DNA from: Dokdonella_A soli | GTDB lineage: Bacteria > Pseudomonadota > Gammaproteobacteria > Xanthomonadales > Rhodanobacteraceae | Direction of reading: 5' to 3' | Assembly (NCBI RefSeq): GCF_039523175.1 | Contig: NZ_BAAAEU010000015.1 | Location: forward strand, 1 to 64,000 | Length of the DNA: 64,000 nucleotides | Part shown: piece by piece, positions 23,809 through 32,693 of the stretch | Numbering within the stretch: position 1 is the stretch's first letter | How the letters are laid out: the number at the start of each line of letters is the position of its first letter | Translations under genes and position numbers: made by a program | The notes under the pieces: generated by a model | Told to the model about the DNA's origin: nothing | The model's input: only the letters and a program-made list of their open reading frames with translations | The model's database searches: none

Positions 23809-24744
23809 TCAGTGCGCGGCGCCGTCGCCCGCGGGCTTGGCGTCCGGCGCCAGCGCCAGCTCTGCGTCGGCGACGGCATAGCGGACATAGCGGTAGTCGC
23901 GGATGAAGCTGATCCGGCCGTCGTGCCACTCGAGCCACATCATGTAGCTGGGCTTCGGATCGGCGCGGTCTTCGAAGACCGCGACCACCTCCCGGCCCTC
24001 GAGCCAGGCAGGGGCGAGCCGCACACCATCGCTCTTGGCGTAGATGGTGAAAAACGAACCAACGTCTGCGGAGCCGACGCGGAGCGGGTATGAGGACTGA
24101 ATGAGTTTGACGTCGTCGGCCAGAAGCGCTCGCAGGCCGTCCCAGTTCCGTTGGTTGAAGAGCGCGACATAGCGAGCCACCGCAGCGGACGCTGGTCGCG
24201 CGTCCGGAAGTGGGTCGGCTTGCGCATTGATCTCCCGAAGACGCGCGCGACCCCGCGCGAGATGGCCCTTCACGGCGTCGACGGTGAGGTCCAGGAGGGC
24301 GGCAATCTCCATCAGCGACTCGTCGAGCACGTCCTTCAGGATGACAACGCTCCTCTGGAGGATGGGGAGCTCCACGAAGCGCGACACCGCGGTCTTGACC
24401 GCTTCCTGGTGCATCAGCATCTCCACGGGATCAGGCTTGGGCGAGTCGGCGATGTCCGAGGCGGCGTCGATCGGTTCGGCCATGCGCACCGCCCGACTGC
24501 GCAGCAGGTCGAGGGTGCGGTTGTGAGCGATCCGGAATAACCAGGGTCGAAGCAGCGGCGTCTCCTCCAGGTCCTGCAACGCTGCGAAAGCCCGGACGAG
24601 CGTGTCCTGCACGACATCCTCGCCGTCGATGACTGATCCCATGAGACGCGCGCAATAGCGGTGCAGCTCGGGCCGCAGCTCACCGGCGAGAGCGAAGAGT
24701 TGCGCCTTGCGGTCCTCGTTCGGCGAGGGCGGTCCTGCGCTCAA
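23809..24744 (-). CDS. SigJ-like ECF sigma factor with SnoaL-like C-terminal domain
   Basis: The 311-residue protein has sigma region 2 (about 20-90, DVVQDTLVRAFAALQDLEET) and region 4 (about 120-175, LDESLMEIAALLDLTVDAVK). A further 120-residue NTF2/SnoaL-like domain follows (ARYVALFNQRNWDGLRALLA, then IRDYRYVRYAVAD). This is the layout of SigJ/ECF41-type factors, whose C-terminal domain takes over control in place of a classical anti-sigma protein. The start is TTG, overlapping the TGA of the upstream dehydrogenase gene (TTGA), so translation is coupled. Targets are commonly the neighbouring oxidoreductase genes. Confidence 0.88.
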   Translation of the reverse strand: MSAGPPSPNEDRKAQLFALAGELRPELHRYCARLMGSVIDGEDVVQDTLVRAFAALQDLEETPLLRPWLFRIAHNRTLDLLRSRAVRMAEPIDAASDIADSPKPDPVEMLMHQEAVKTAVSRFVELPILQRSVVILKDVLDESLMEIAALLDLTVDAVKGHLARGRARLREINAQADPLPDARPASAAVARYVALFNQRNWDGLRALLADDVKLIQSSYPLRVGSADVGSFFTIYAKSDGVRLAPAWLEGREVVAVFEDRADPKPSYMMWLEWHDGRISFIRDYRYVRYAVADAELALAPDAKPAGDGAAH

Positions 24745-25499
24745 GGCGTTGCTTCCTCGAGCAGGGTGACACCGGTGTCGCCCTTGAGCCCGAAGGCGAA
24801 GCCCTCGGCATGTTGCGGGTCGTCCAGCACGGAAACGACGTTCTCGCCAAACTGCCGCGGCGGCATCGGCGCGCCGAAGCGGGCCACGAATTCTTCGGGC
24901 GTAATGCCCATGGCGCGCGCGTAGGTATTGGCGGCCTCGTCACCCACTCCCGTGCCTCGGACGATCTGTCGTGGCACGATCGCCTGGAAGCGGATCCCTA
25001 GGTCCTTCTGCTCCGAAACGCCGTTGGCGTACTTGGCCATGAGCCAGAGCATGCGCTTGGCGCCGGCATAACCGCCCGACATCGGCGATCCACTCACGGC
25101 CGCGCCGCTCGATCCCACCAGTACGCGACTTCCGGGTTTGAGCGGCAGGTTGAGCGCCGCCTGCAGCCAATAGAGCCCGGCCTTGACGTCGTGCTCCCAG
25201 GGCGCGGTGAAATCCGCCCAGCTCAGCTCGTCCAACCGACCCATCCGCGGCTTCGCGCCGGCGTTCAGCGCCAGGATGTCCGGGCGAACCTCGGCAAGGA
25301 TGCGGTGGGCTGCGGTCTCGTCCGTCACGTCGGCGGAGATCGTGGCAACGCCCAGCCGGGCGCGGACGGACTCGAGCGCATCGGCGGCGCGGGCGACGAC
25401 CGTCACCCTGGCGCCGTGCGCGACCAGGGCCTCGACCAGTCCCAGGCCAAGGCCGCGACTTCCGCCGGTGACGACGACATTCTTGTCTTTGAGGCTCAT
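24741..25499 (-). CDS. short-chain dehydrogenase/reductase (SDR)
   Basis: The 252-residue Rossmann protein has the cofactor motif TGGSRGLG (11-18), NAG (79-81), and the catalytic residues Ser131, Tyr144 and Lys148 in GGYAGAKRM. It therefore belongs to the classical SDRs and should be a cytoplasmic NAD(P)-dependent oxidoreductase; the substrate cannot be read from sequence. Its stop overlaps the start of the SigJ-like sigma gene, so the two form one transcript. SigJ/ECF41 factors are often paired with carboxymuconolactone decarboxylases or oxidoreductases, which fits. Confidence 0.9.
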   Translation of the reverse strand: MSLKDKNVVVTGGSRGLGLGLVEALVAHGARVTVVARAADALESVRARLGVATISADVTDETAAHRILAEVRPDILALNAGAKPRMGRLDELSWADFTAPWEHDVKAGLYWLQAALNLPLKPGSRVLVGSSGAAVSGSPMSGGYAGAKRMLWLMAKYANGVSEQKDLGIRFQAIVPRQIVRGTGVGDEAANTYARAMGITPEEFVARFGAPMPPRQFGENVVSVLDDPQHAEGFAFGLKGDTGVTLLEEATP

Positions 25500-25572
25500 C
25501 AGGTCTGCTCCAGTGTTTAGGTGTAGCTAAGACGATCGAGGCTTGGAAAAGGAGTCAATCAATGCCGCCGCG

Positions 25573-25728
25573 AGGGTCCGCGATCCTAAGCGGGTCGCCC
25601 GGGTCGATGAGAACACCGCCGCCGACCGCCTTGAAATGAACGCCGAGCAGATCGAGCGGCTGAACAAGCTCACGCCGGCCGTCCGCGAGCGCCACGACGA
25701 AGGGAACATGGCCGTCATCGGCCGCTGA
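25573..25728 (+). pseudogene. 3' fragment of an aldo/keto reductase gene
   Basis: The plus-strand frame reads KRVARVDENTAADRLEMNAE, then QIERLNKLTPAV and RHDEGNMAVIGR before the stop. This matches the C-terminus of aldo/keto reductases (LTPEQIxRLNxLxPAxGERHxExxMxxIDR). The barrel and catalytic Tyr/Lys are absent. Only about 50 codons survive, upstream of the SDR promoter region. Confidence 0.65.
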
Positions 25729-25882
25729 CCGAGCTACGCGGTGCGTCGCCGTACCACCCCGCCGCTCGCTCACGCCGATACGGCGGGAGTCGTTGTCCAT
25801 CCTGCTCGCCGTCTGATCTATCGCTTAGGCGAGCATGCAAGTGGGGCTGCTCGATTGAAGTGACTGCCTGAACTGCGCCACG

Positions 25883-25970
25883 TTGCGCGGCGATGGCGCC
25901 ATGAGCACCTTGTTCGGCCACGTGAAGGGTGCCTATGCCGGCGCGGGTAGCGATCGCGCGGGTCTCGCGC
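25883..25970 (+). pseudogene. fragment of a sigma-54 activator AAA+ domain
   Basis: The short frame STLFGHVKGAYAGAGSDRAG matches the GAFTGA loop region of sigma-54-dependent activators, closest to RtcR-like proteins (ELFGHVKGAYTGA). Nothing else of the AAA+ domain is present on either side. It is a tiny remnant, so the call rests on one motif. Confidence 0.5.
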
Positions 25971-26025
25971 TCGGTCTCACCGGACGGCCGTCGTCGCGCA
26001 CGGCCGCCGGCGGAAATTGCCGCTG

Positions 26026-27276
26026 TCACCAGATGCGGACCGGCCAGTCCCTTTCCGTGTACGTGCCGTCGCCCAGCTCGCCGTCCTGGTTGTAGCCCCA
26101 GCAGTACAAATAGTTGCCGTAGTTCGGGTAAGTGAGAACTGCGCAGGTGTGCCTGTCGCCAGCCGCCACGCTGAGCGCGGACCAGGGCGCGGACACGATC
26201 AATTGGGCGGTGTTGGCGACATTCTCGTTCTTGTAGTCACCGAGCTGGCCGTAGTCATTTTTGCCCCAGCAATAGAGGCCCTTGTTCGGCACGTTCGCGC
26301 AGTTCACGTTGCGCGCCGGACCGGTCGCCAACACATTGACCCCGGACAACGCCGTGCTGCCCGAATGGGGGCTCAGCGGAGAAAGATCGTAGGAATCGTA
26401 GTAAACGGCGACGCCCGCGCCGAGCTGGCCGTAGTCGTTGCCGCCGAAGCAGCCGGTCACGCCGCCGCCGTTGCCGAACAGGCTGTAGCCGCCGTAGGCG
26501 CACACGGTGTCGACGCCGGCCGATATCGACACCGGGTAGAAGTTGGCCAGGTTGTTGTTGATCAGGGTCGGCGTACTGTTGTTGTCGCCCCAGTACTGCG
26601 TACCGCCGCCGATGTTGCCCCAACAGTACATTTGGTTGAACTGCGCGTAGAACGACGAACTCGTCACGGCACAGCTCATGGCCTCGCCGGCCGTGATCGA
26701 CACGGGGGTCGCCGGCAGCGAGACCAGCTGCGGCTGCGAAGTAAAGCCGTTCGGCGTGTAGCCGAGTTGCAGGTTCACGTTCGAACCCCAGCAGTAGAGG
26801 TGCGAGGTCGAGTCCAACGCGCAGACATGGGAGCCGCCCGCGGCGAGCTGCACGATCGGATGGCTCGAGCCGAACCCCGGCACCGCAACCGGCGTCGAAT
26901 ACACGCCGCCCGGCGCTACGCCGAGCTCGCCGTAGCCGTTGTTGCCCCAGCATTGCACGCCGCCCGTGGTCAGCAACGCGCAGGTGAACCAGTCGCCGGC
27001 GACGACCTGCTTGACGGTTGCTTGCAGGCCTGTCACGTACCACATCGTGTTGCTATTGATGCCGGCATTCGGGTTGCCCAACTGGCTGTAATAGTTGTTG
27101 CCCCAGCACGACACGCCGCCGGTGTTCCACAACACGCAGGAATGGTAGGCACCGGCTGCCACGGCAGTCGGCGTCGGGCGATAAATGGCCTCGGCGTTGC
27201 CGCACGCCAACAGGCCGCCCATCCATACAAGAACCGCCAGCGCGGAGCCGGCCTTGGCTTTGTCGGGTCTGATCAT
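26026..27276 (-). CDS. secreted RCC1-repeat beta-propeller
   Basis: The 416-residue protein has a signal peptide (about residues 1-29, ending GNAEA) and seven RCC1-type repeats, each with a cysteine pair in the form xCAxxxxGxxxCWGxNxxxQLG. Examples are SCVLWNTGGVSCWGNN and CALLTTGGVQCWGNNGYGELG. Seven blades would form a closed propeller, and the repeated cysteines may make one disulfide per blade, consistent with an extracytoplasmic location. The ATG at 27276 fits the signal peptide; 47 further upstream codons are open but unrelated. The role is unknown; such bacterial RCC1 proteins are thought to act in binding or scaffolding. Confidence 0.85.
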   Translation of the reverse strand: MIRPDKAKAGSALAVLVWMGGLLACGNAEAIYRPTPTAVAAGAYHSCVLWNTGGVSCWGNNYYSQLGNPNAGINSNTMWYVTGLQATVKQVVAGDWFTCALLTTGGVQCWGNNGYGELGVAPGGVYSTPVAVPGFGSSHPIVQLAAGGSHVCALDSTSHLYCWGSNVNLQLGYTPNGFTSQPQLVSLPATPVSITAGEAMSCAVTSSSFYAQFNQMYCWGNIGGGTQYWGDNNSTPTLINNNLANFYPVSISAGVDTVCAYGGYSLFGNGGGVTGCFGGNDYGQLGAGVAVYYDSYDLSPLSPHSGSTALSGVNVLATGPARNVNCANVPNKGLYCWGKNDYGQLGDYKNENVANTAQLIVSAPWSALSVAAGDRHTCAVLTYPNYGNYLYCWGYNQDGELGDGTYTERDWPVRIW

Positions 27277-27854
27277 GTGATTGCCTTTGTCGAGATTGGT
27301 GGAAGGGAATTGCCGGGCCATTGGCGGCTTCGTTCGCGCGCGCCCACCCGCCCGATGACGGAGATCCGGCCGTGTGTGGCAGGCATGAAAACGAACGGGA
27401 GGTGACGATACGAACAACGTGTTGCCGGACTTTCGGGTCGGTGCCGGATCGGCCGCGGGCGGCTCTTGCGGCCGCCGCCGCGCGCAACGTCGCGAGTCAC
27501 GCGGCCGTTACGGAACTGCCGAGGCCGTGATCGCCGCGGCCGCTCGGGAGGTCCTTGCCGACCGAGGTCCAGCTGCACACGGCGATTCCGCTGAGCATCG
27601 GTGCCGCAGCTCGATGCGAATATCAGCCGTTCGAGCCCTGAGGCCCGCCCCGAAAGTGCTCCACCTGCGGTTAGGTTAAAGTGCCCCGGCAGTTACACGC
27701 CGCTTTCGGCCAGTTCCGAACATTCGAAATATCTACGAAAGCCGAGGCCATTCACTTCCTCTATAGTCCGTAGGGGAATGAATATCCCTCGGCCCATGGA
27801 GCACAATCGTTGCCCCGTCGCGCGCGACTCACCAGGTCTTACGGAGTGAACCCG
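27277..27854. other. intergenic region with one repeat scar
   Basis: The 578 bp between the divergent RCC1-like gene and the zinc peptidase gene contain the tandem pair at 27653-27690 and no convincing gene. A TATAGT hexamer near 27762 could be the -10 element of the peptidase promoter. Confidence 0.4.
27653..27690. repeat. 25-bp tandem pair resembling an IS21-family end
   Basis: AAAGTGCTCCACC (27653-27665) and AAAGTGCCCCGGC (27678-27690) are diverged copies with a 25-bp period. They match the pair at 14310-14359 and the reverse complement of 13150-13192. Confidence 0.5.
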
Positions 27855-29171
27855 ATGAAGTCCCCACGTCGCATCCCCGCCCGGCTGGTCCCGGCGCTGA
27901 TCCTGTCCCTGGCCTTCACCGCGCCGGCCTTCGCCGTCGTCCCTCCGGACAAGGCGGCCGCGATCTTCGGCGAGGCCAAGACGATCTGCGAACGCGATCA
28001 TGGCGCGTTGTGGGGCCACTCGCTCTGCGGCCCGATCCTGCTGGTCGATCCGGATGACCGGTCGGTGATCGCCAACCAGGCCGACACCCTGGGCTCCCTG
28101 AAACCCTCCGGTGCGGTCTTCATCGGCGTCCTGCCCCAAGCCGACAACATCGCCAACACGTCGACCCAATGGTCGGGGATCCGCTGGACCGAGCTCGTCT
28201 GGCAGATGCTGCCGGAGGAGCTGGACAAGCGCCACGCGATGCTCGCCCACGAGCTCTTCCATCGTATCCAGCCGGAGCTCCCGGTCGCCCAGCCTGAGGG
28301 CGGCGACAACGGCCACCTCGATACGCTCGAAGGGCGCTACCTCCTGCAGCTCGAATGGCGGGCGCTGGCCAGTGCGTTGCAGGCGCCGGGGGCCACCGCG
28401 CGCCGGGCCGCGGTGGCCGACGCGCTGCTGTTTCGCAGCCAGCGCTACGCGAATTTCCCGGACGCGGCGGCCAACGAGGGCGCGCTCGAGGCGAACGAGG
28501 GCGTGGCGCAATATACCGGCGTGCGACTGGGCCTGGCGACGCCCGAGGCCCGCACCGCCTTCGCGATCGACAGCCTCAAGCCCTACACGCCCGATGCCAC
28601 CTTCGTGCGGTCGTTCGCCTACGCCACCGGAGGCGCCTACGGGCTCCTCCTGGATCGGGCCGATCCCGCTTGGCGCAGCAAGCTCGCCTCCGGCCAAAGG
28701 TTCGATCAGCTGCTGCGCGCCGCCCTGCGCCTGCCGGCGTCGAATCTCGCCACCGTGAAGGCGCGGGCGGCGGCCTACGACGACGGGACGCTGCGCGCGA
28801 CCGAGGTGAAGCGCGACGAGGTCATGAAGGCACGCGCCGCCGCGCAGCACGCCAAGTTCGTCGACGGTCCGGTCCTGACGCTCCCGCTGAAGCACGCGAA
28901 CCGTCAGTTCAACCCGCAGACCCTGCAGCCGCTGGGCGACCTCGGCACGGTCTATCCGACGCTGCGTCTGGTCGACGACTGGGGCGTGCTGGAGGTCGAG
29001 GACGGTGCGCTGATGGCCAAGGACATGAAGACGACGGCGGTCTCGGCGGCTGCGATCGATCCCGCGGGCCTCAAGGGCGCAGGATGGCACTTGACGCTCA
29101 AACCCGGCTGGAGCGTCCGGGTCGGATCCCGCAAAGGTGATTTCGTCGTTGGGTCGGCCAGCGAGCCATGA
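27855..29171 (+). CDS. secreted HExxH metallopeptidase-like protein
   Basis: The 438-residue protein begins with a signal peptide (residues 1-27, ending APAFA). At residues 132-136 it has HELFH, a zinc-binding HExxH, and about 24 residues later TLEGRYLLQLEWRAL, where Glu160 could be the third ligand as in gluzincins. A second ANEGVAQYTG region follows at about residue 220. The C-terminal 130 residues are beta-rich. I do not recognise a named family. The predicted location is periplasm or outside. The start follows GGAG and fits the signal peptide. It is convergent with the beta-lactamase gene. Confidence 0.8.
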   Translation: MKSPRRIPARLVPALILSLAFTAPAFAVVPPDKAAAIFGEAKTICERDHGALWGHSLCGPILLVDPDDRSVIANQADTLGSLKPSGAVFIGVLPQADNIANTSTQWSGIRWTELVWQMLPEELDKRHAMLAHELFHRIQPELPVAQPEGGDNGHLDTLEGRYLLQLEWRALASALQAPGATARRAAVADALLFRSQRYANFPDAAANEGALEANEGVAQYTGVRLGLATPEARTAFAIDSLKPYTPDATFVRSFAYATGGAYGLLLDRADPAWRSKLASGQRFDQLLRAALRLPASNLATVKARAAAYDDGTLRATEVKRDEVMKARAAAQHAKFVDGPVLTLPLKHANRQFNPQTLQPLGDLGTVYPTLRLVDDWGVLEVEDGALMAKDMKTTAVSAAAIDPAGLKGAGWHLTLKPGWSVRVGSRKGDFVVGSASEP

Positions 29172-29279
29172 AGCGGAGGGCGCAGTCGAAAGCAGACGTT
29201 CTGAGCTTGCCTGGCCGCAAGCCATTGGTGCTGGAGGGGTAGGGCAGTCCACTCAACGCGTCGGCCTGGAAAACCAGAG

Positions 29280-30305
29280 CTAAGGATGGAGAGCAGCGGC
29301 GATGCTTCGCGTCAGGTCGGCAAATGTGGCATTCCGTTCTGCCTTTGATGCGCGCGAAGCCGTGAGAAACGCAGCGACGAGAACGGTGTGACCGTCGGAC
29401 GAAGTAAGAACGCCGATGTCGTTATAGGCCGCCGTCACACCGTCCAATGAATCGGACGTGCCGCATTTGTCGGCCAGGTGGACGCCGTTGGGTAGACCAG
29501 CCCTCAGGCGGTTGGGAACCGTTTGCCCGTCCATTAGGCGTAGCAAGCGTTGGGCTGACGAGGGTGGCAGTAATTCACCCTTCCAGAGTTGGCGAAGGAA
29601 TTCGATGGCGGCATCCGGCGTGCTCCGATTCCGTGGATCGGCAAGAAATGCCTCGTAACCGCGACGGAGTCGCTGATGCGCTTCCTGTGACGACTCGGTG
29701 GGAGAGATCCCTTCTCCCGACCGGAGACCTTCAAATACACGCCCGACCCCAGCTTCGTCCAAGTCCACACGCATCCCATCGATGCCATGCGACCGGAGAA
29801 ACGCCGTAACGGCTGGCGGCCCACCTGCGAGTTTGACCAAGGCGTCAGCGGCCGTGTTGTCACTTTCGCTGACCGCCGCGATGAGCAGCTGCTCGACCGT
29901 AAACGTCATGTGCTCGCCACGGAAATTGCCGCCGATTGATGGCACTGCGGAACCGGATCGAAGGTCTGCGCGAGTCAGCGTGACGTGCTGTTTCAAGGAG
30001 AGCCTGCCTTCATCGATTTGCGCGAAGACTGCGGCGGCAACGGGAGCCTTGAACACGCTCATCATCGGGTAGGCTTGGCTCGCATTGACTCGCGCCTGGG
30101 CGCCGGTTTTCAAATCAAGAATGGCCACTCCAAGAAGGCCCGGACGCGCGCGCTGCGCCAATACTTCCAGCGATTTCTGGAGCCCGGTCTGAGCGGCCGT
30201 CATGGCCACGCCGTTGGCGGCGCCCGCCGGCAGGGGAAGCCATGCAAGCGAGAGACCGAGGACGATCGCAGCAGCGATCGTGCGGAGGCCATGTGGAGAC
30301 TTCAT
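29280..30305 (-). CDS. class A beta-lactamase-family protein
   Basis: The 341-residue protein has a signal peptide (to about residue 29) and the class A motifs: Ser83-V-F-Lys86 (S70xxK), S148-D-N (S130DN) and a Glu184 in VDLDEAG at the position of E166. The KTG motif reads K280-C-G followed by TS, so Thr235 is replaced by Cys, and the usual N170 position is Gly. Length is slightly above the usual 290 residues. It should be a periplasmic serine beta-lactamase, but spectrum and activity are uncertain given these changes. It lies 18 kb from the blaI pair, and no TACTAA palindrome is seen upstream. Confidence 0.82.
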   Translation of the reverse strand: MKSPHGLRTIAAAIVLGLSLAWLPLPAGAANGVAMTAAQTGLQKSLEVLAQRARPGLLGVAILDLKTGAQARVNASQAYPMMSVFKAPVAAAVFAQIDEGRLSLKQHVTLTRADLRSGSAVPSIGGNFRGEHMTFTVEQLLIAAVSESDNTAADALVKLAGGPPAVTAFLRSHGIDGMRVDLDEAGVGRVFEGLRSGEGISPTESSQEAHQRLRRGYEAFLADPRNRSTPDAAIEFLRQLWKGELLPPSSAQRLLRLMDGQTVPNRLRAGLPNGVHLADKCGTSDSLDGVTAAYNDIGVLTSSDGHTVLVAAFLTASRASKAERNATFADLTRSIAAALHP

Positions 30306-30737
30306 CGGACTCTTCCCTGCCGAGTTTGCAATGTAGTTAGTTCGCATATCAGGGTGGCAGGGTTATGGACGAGTTCTGATGATTTCGAGGCCACTTGGCG
30401 ACCGTAGGAATCGAAGATGCCGCCGCTACGCCGAACACTCTATGAGGTGGCTTTCTCCGGCTATATCATCGCGGGCGCCGCCGGCCACTTGTCGGGCAGC
30501 TATGTCCGAGGTCGAGAAGGAGAAGAGGCCCCGCTCGCGGCCCGTCAATTCCAACGACTGAGCAGCAGCGCTAACCGAAGCAGATCAAAAAGGCCATGAC
30601 GAGCAGCAGTACGACCACCTTCATTCATCAACGCGCGGTCATCGCCTCTGCCAACCTGACTTTGAGCGGGCGCTTGCCAAGGAGCCGGTGTGGCTTCGAC
30701 CAAGTCGCCGTGCGCATGGACTGAGGAACGGATTCCG
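30306..30737. other. intergenic region, possible small frame
   Basis: About 430 bp lie between the divergent beta-lactamase and glycosyltransferase genes. One 60-codon plus-strand frame from an ATG at 30417 (LYEVAFSGYIIAGAAGHLSG) is open but lacks a clear ribosome-binding site and matches nothing I know. No terminator or repeat was seen. Confidence 0.35.
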
Positions 30738-31832
30738 ATGCGTCTCTGCCTCAACATGATCGTCAGGAACGAAGCGCCCGTGATCGAGCGCTGCATCCGG
30801 TCTGTGCTGCCGCATATCCAATGCTGGTCCATCGTAGACACCGGGTCGGACGACGGCACGCAGGACACGATACGGCGACTGCTCGGCGGCCTGCCTGGCG
30901 AATTGATCGAGCGGCCTTGGGTGGATTTCGCGACCAACCGCAACGAGGCGCTGGATCTGGCGCGCAGGTACGGCGACTACGCGTTGATCATCGACGCTGA
31001 CGACGTGCTCGAGGTCGCCCCTCGCCGCTCGTTCGCCGGCCTCGACCTGCCGGGGTATGCGATCGAGATCGCCGGCCCCACGTCGAACTATTGGCGCGAC
31101 ACGCTGCTGCGGCTCGACGTCGATTGGGTCTGGAAGGGCGTGGTGCATGAATATCCGACCTGCTCGCGCATGGACGATGTGCCCCGGCTCGGCGGCCTGC
31201 GCATCCGCGTCATCGGCGGCGGCGCGCGCAGCCGGGCCGGACTTCGCGAGAAGTATCTGCATGACGCCGAACTGTTGCGCCGCGCGCTGGCCGACGAACC
31301 TGACAACACCCGCTATGCGTTCTACCTCGCGCAGAGCCTGCGCGACGCCGGCCTGATGGAGGAGGCCCTGGCGGCCTACCAGCGGCGCGTCGAATTGGGC
31401 GGCTGGGAGGAAGAAGTGTTCTTCTCGAAATATTGCATTGCGTTGATCAAGCAGCGCCTTGGCCATGCCTTCGATGACGTGACGTCCGCCTATCTCGCTG
31501 CCTGGCGCGCCCAACCGCAGCGCGCCGAACCGGTGTGCCATCTCGCGAGCTACCTGCTCGAGAAGCAGCACTACGAGCAAGCCCGAGACTATGCGCGCAT
31601 CGCCAGCGCGACGCCGGTGCCGGCGCAGGGCCTGCAAGTCAACCACTCCGCCTACGGATGGCTTCCACGCAACGCGCTGGCGGGCGCGCTGTTCGCCCTC
31701 AAAGATTACCAGGGCTGCCTTGTGGCCTGTCGCGAGATGCTGGCCGATCCTTCGCTGCCGCCGGCCGAGCGTGCACGCGTCAACGAGAACATCGCGGCGA
31801 CCACGACGGCGCTTGCCGCCACATCGCGCTGA
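30738..31832 (+). CDS. family 2 glycosyltransferase with TPR-like C-terminus
   Basis: The 364-residue protein starts with a GT2 nucleotide-sugar fold: CLNMIVRNEAPVIERCIRSV, VDTGSDDGTQD, and the DxD metal site in IIDADDV (about residue 92). After a WKGVVHEY segment, the C-terminal half (about 170-360) consists of TPR-like helical pairs (NTRYAFYLAQSLRDAGLMEE). This arrangement is common in cytoplasmic glycosyltransferases that modify proteins or build surface sugars. The ATG follows GAGGAACGG. It is the first gene of the rightward cluster that ends with the giant adhesin, so it may glycosylate one of those products. That is inference from position. Confidence 0.88.
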   Translation: MRLCLNMIVRNEAPVIERCIRSVLPHIQCWSIVDTGSDDGTQDTIRRLLGGLPGELIERPWVDFATNRNEALDLARRYGDYALIIDADDVLEVAPRRSFAGLDLPGYAIEIAGPTSNYWRDTLLRLDVDWVWKGVVHEYPTCSRMDDVPRLGGLRIRVIGGGARSRAGLREKYLHDAELLRRALADEPDNTRYAFYLAQSLRDAGLMEEALAAYQRRVELGGWEEEVFFSKYCIALIKQRLGHAFDDVTSAYLAAWRAQPQRAEPVCHLASYLLEKQHYEQARDYARIASATPVPAQGLQVNHSAYGWLPRNALAGALFALKDYQGCLVACREMLADPSLPPAERARVNENIAATTTALAATSR

Positions 31833-32072
31833 CCGCCATACGCCATTTGCCAGACATCTGCGGCCGCAGTCATCCCTAGATGCGCGGGAAAGCCGGCAGG
31901 CATCGGCATGTGATCAGCGGGCCGTAGCCATCGGGGAGCCTCGCGGATCGTGCGAGGCGTCCCGTCATCGCCATGCCCCTTTTGGTCTCGGGCGCCGTCA
32001 ACCCTTCCGCGCCGTCGACGTTCCGCACTATGATAGGTGTATACGCATGCGGTTTCGCTCAGGGGGCGTGGC

Positions 32073-32627
32073 ATGATGGTCGATACAGATGTCGGCGAAG
32101 CGCGAAAGCGCGGGTCCGAGGGTTCGCGGCGTCAATTCCTCAATCGGCTGACCTTGCTGGCAAGCGGCATTGTCTCTGCGCCGATCCTTGCTCGAAGTGC
32201 CGTCTTGTCCGTATTCGCACAGGGCGCGACCGCAGCGGCATCGCCGGCTGCACGAAAGCCCGGCCATGTCCTGGTCTTCGCCGGAGCGGGTGCTCCAACC
32301 CTGATTGATCGCCTGAAGGCGGAGGGCTTCGCGTCAACGGCGCCGGAAAGCCTGCAGGACGCGCACGCCATCGCGGGCATCGCCAGTGGCGGACCCGGCA
32401 GCGTTGCGGTCATCGGAGCGGGCGCGGGCGTCAGCGCGGCATTGCAGTTCGCACGAAGCAGCACGTCCGTCAAGACGGTCATCGTGTTCGGCGATGATCA
32501 AGGCAGCGCGCTCGCCGAGTTCACGACGCTGCATGCGAAGCGCAGCTATTCGGTGCTGGTGCTGGATGCGGCCGACCATGCGGACTGGACCGGCGCGAAG
32601 CGCTGGCTCGATCGGCATCTGGTGTGA
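32073..32627 (+). CDS. Tat-exported protein resembling a degenerate hydrolase
   Basis: The 184-residue protein carries a twin-arginine signal, SRRQFLNRLTLLASGIVSAP, ending near residue 50. The mature part has an alternating beta/alpha pattern like a small alpha/beta hydrolase (GHVLVFAGAG, then VAVIGAGAGVSAALQFA). The nucleophile elbow GxSxG reads GAGAG, so the catalytic serine is missing. It may be a non-enzymatic binding protein or a different fold. The ATG at 32073 is 6 bp after AGGGGG. It directly precedes the three tail-collar genes with a 66-bp gap. Confidence 0.72.
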   Translation: MMVDTDVGEARKRGSEGSRRQFLNRLTLLASGIVSAPILARSAVLSVFAQGATAAASPAARKPGHVLVFAGAGAPTLIDRLKAEGFASTAPESLQDAHAIAGIASGGPGSVAVIGAGAGVSAALQFARSSTSVKTVIVFGDDQGSALAEFTTLHAKRSYSVLVLDAADHADWTGAKRWLDRHLV

Positions 32628-32693
32628 TGATGGTCCTGGGTGGAATGCGCCGGATGGCCGCGATTCCGTACCACGCAGTTTCGCGGAGGCTCG

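Noticed and set aside
27693..29252. 519-codon antisense frame over the zinc peptidase gene
   Set aside because: The sense frame has a signal peptide, HELFH and a ribosome-binding site; the antisense frame has none.
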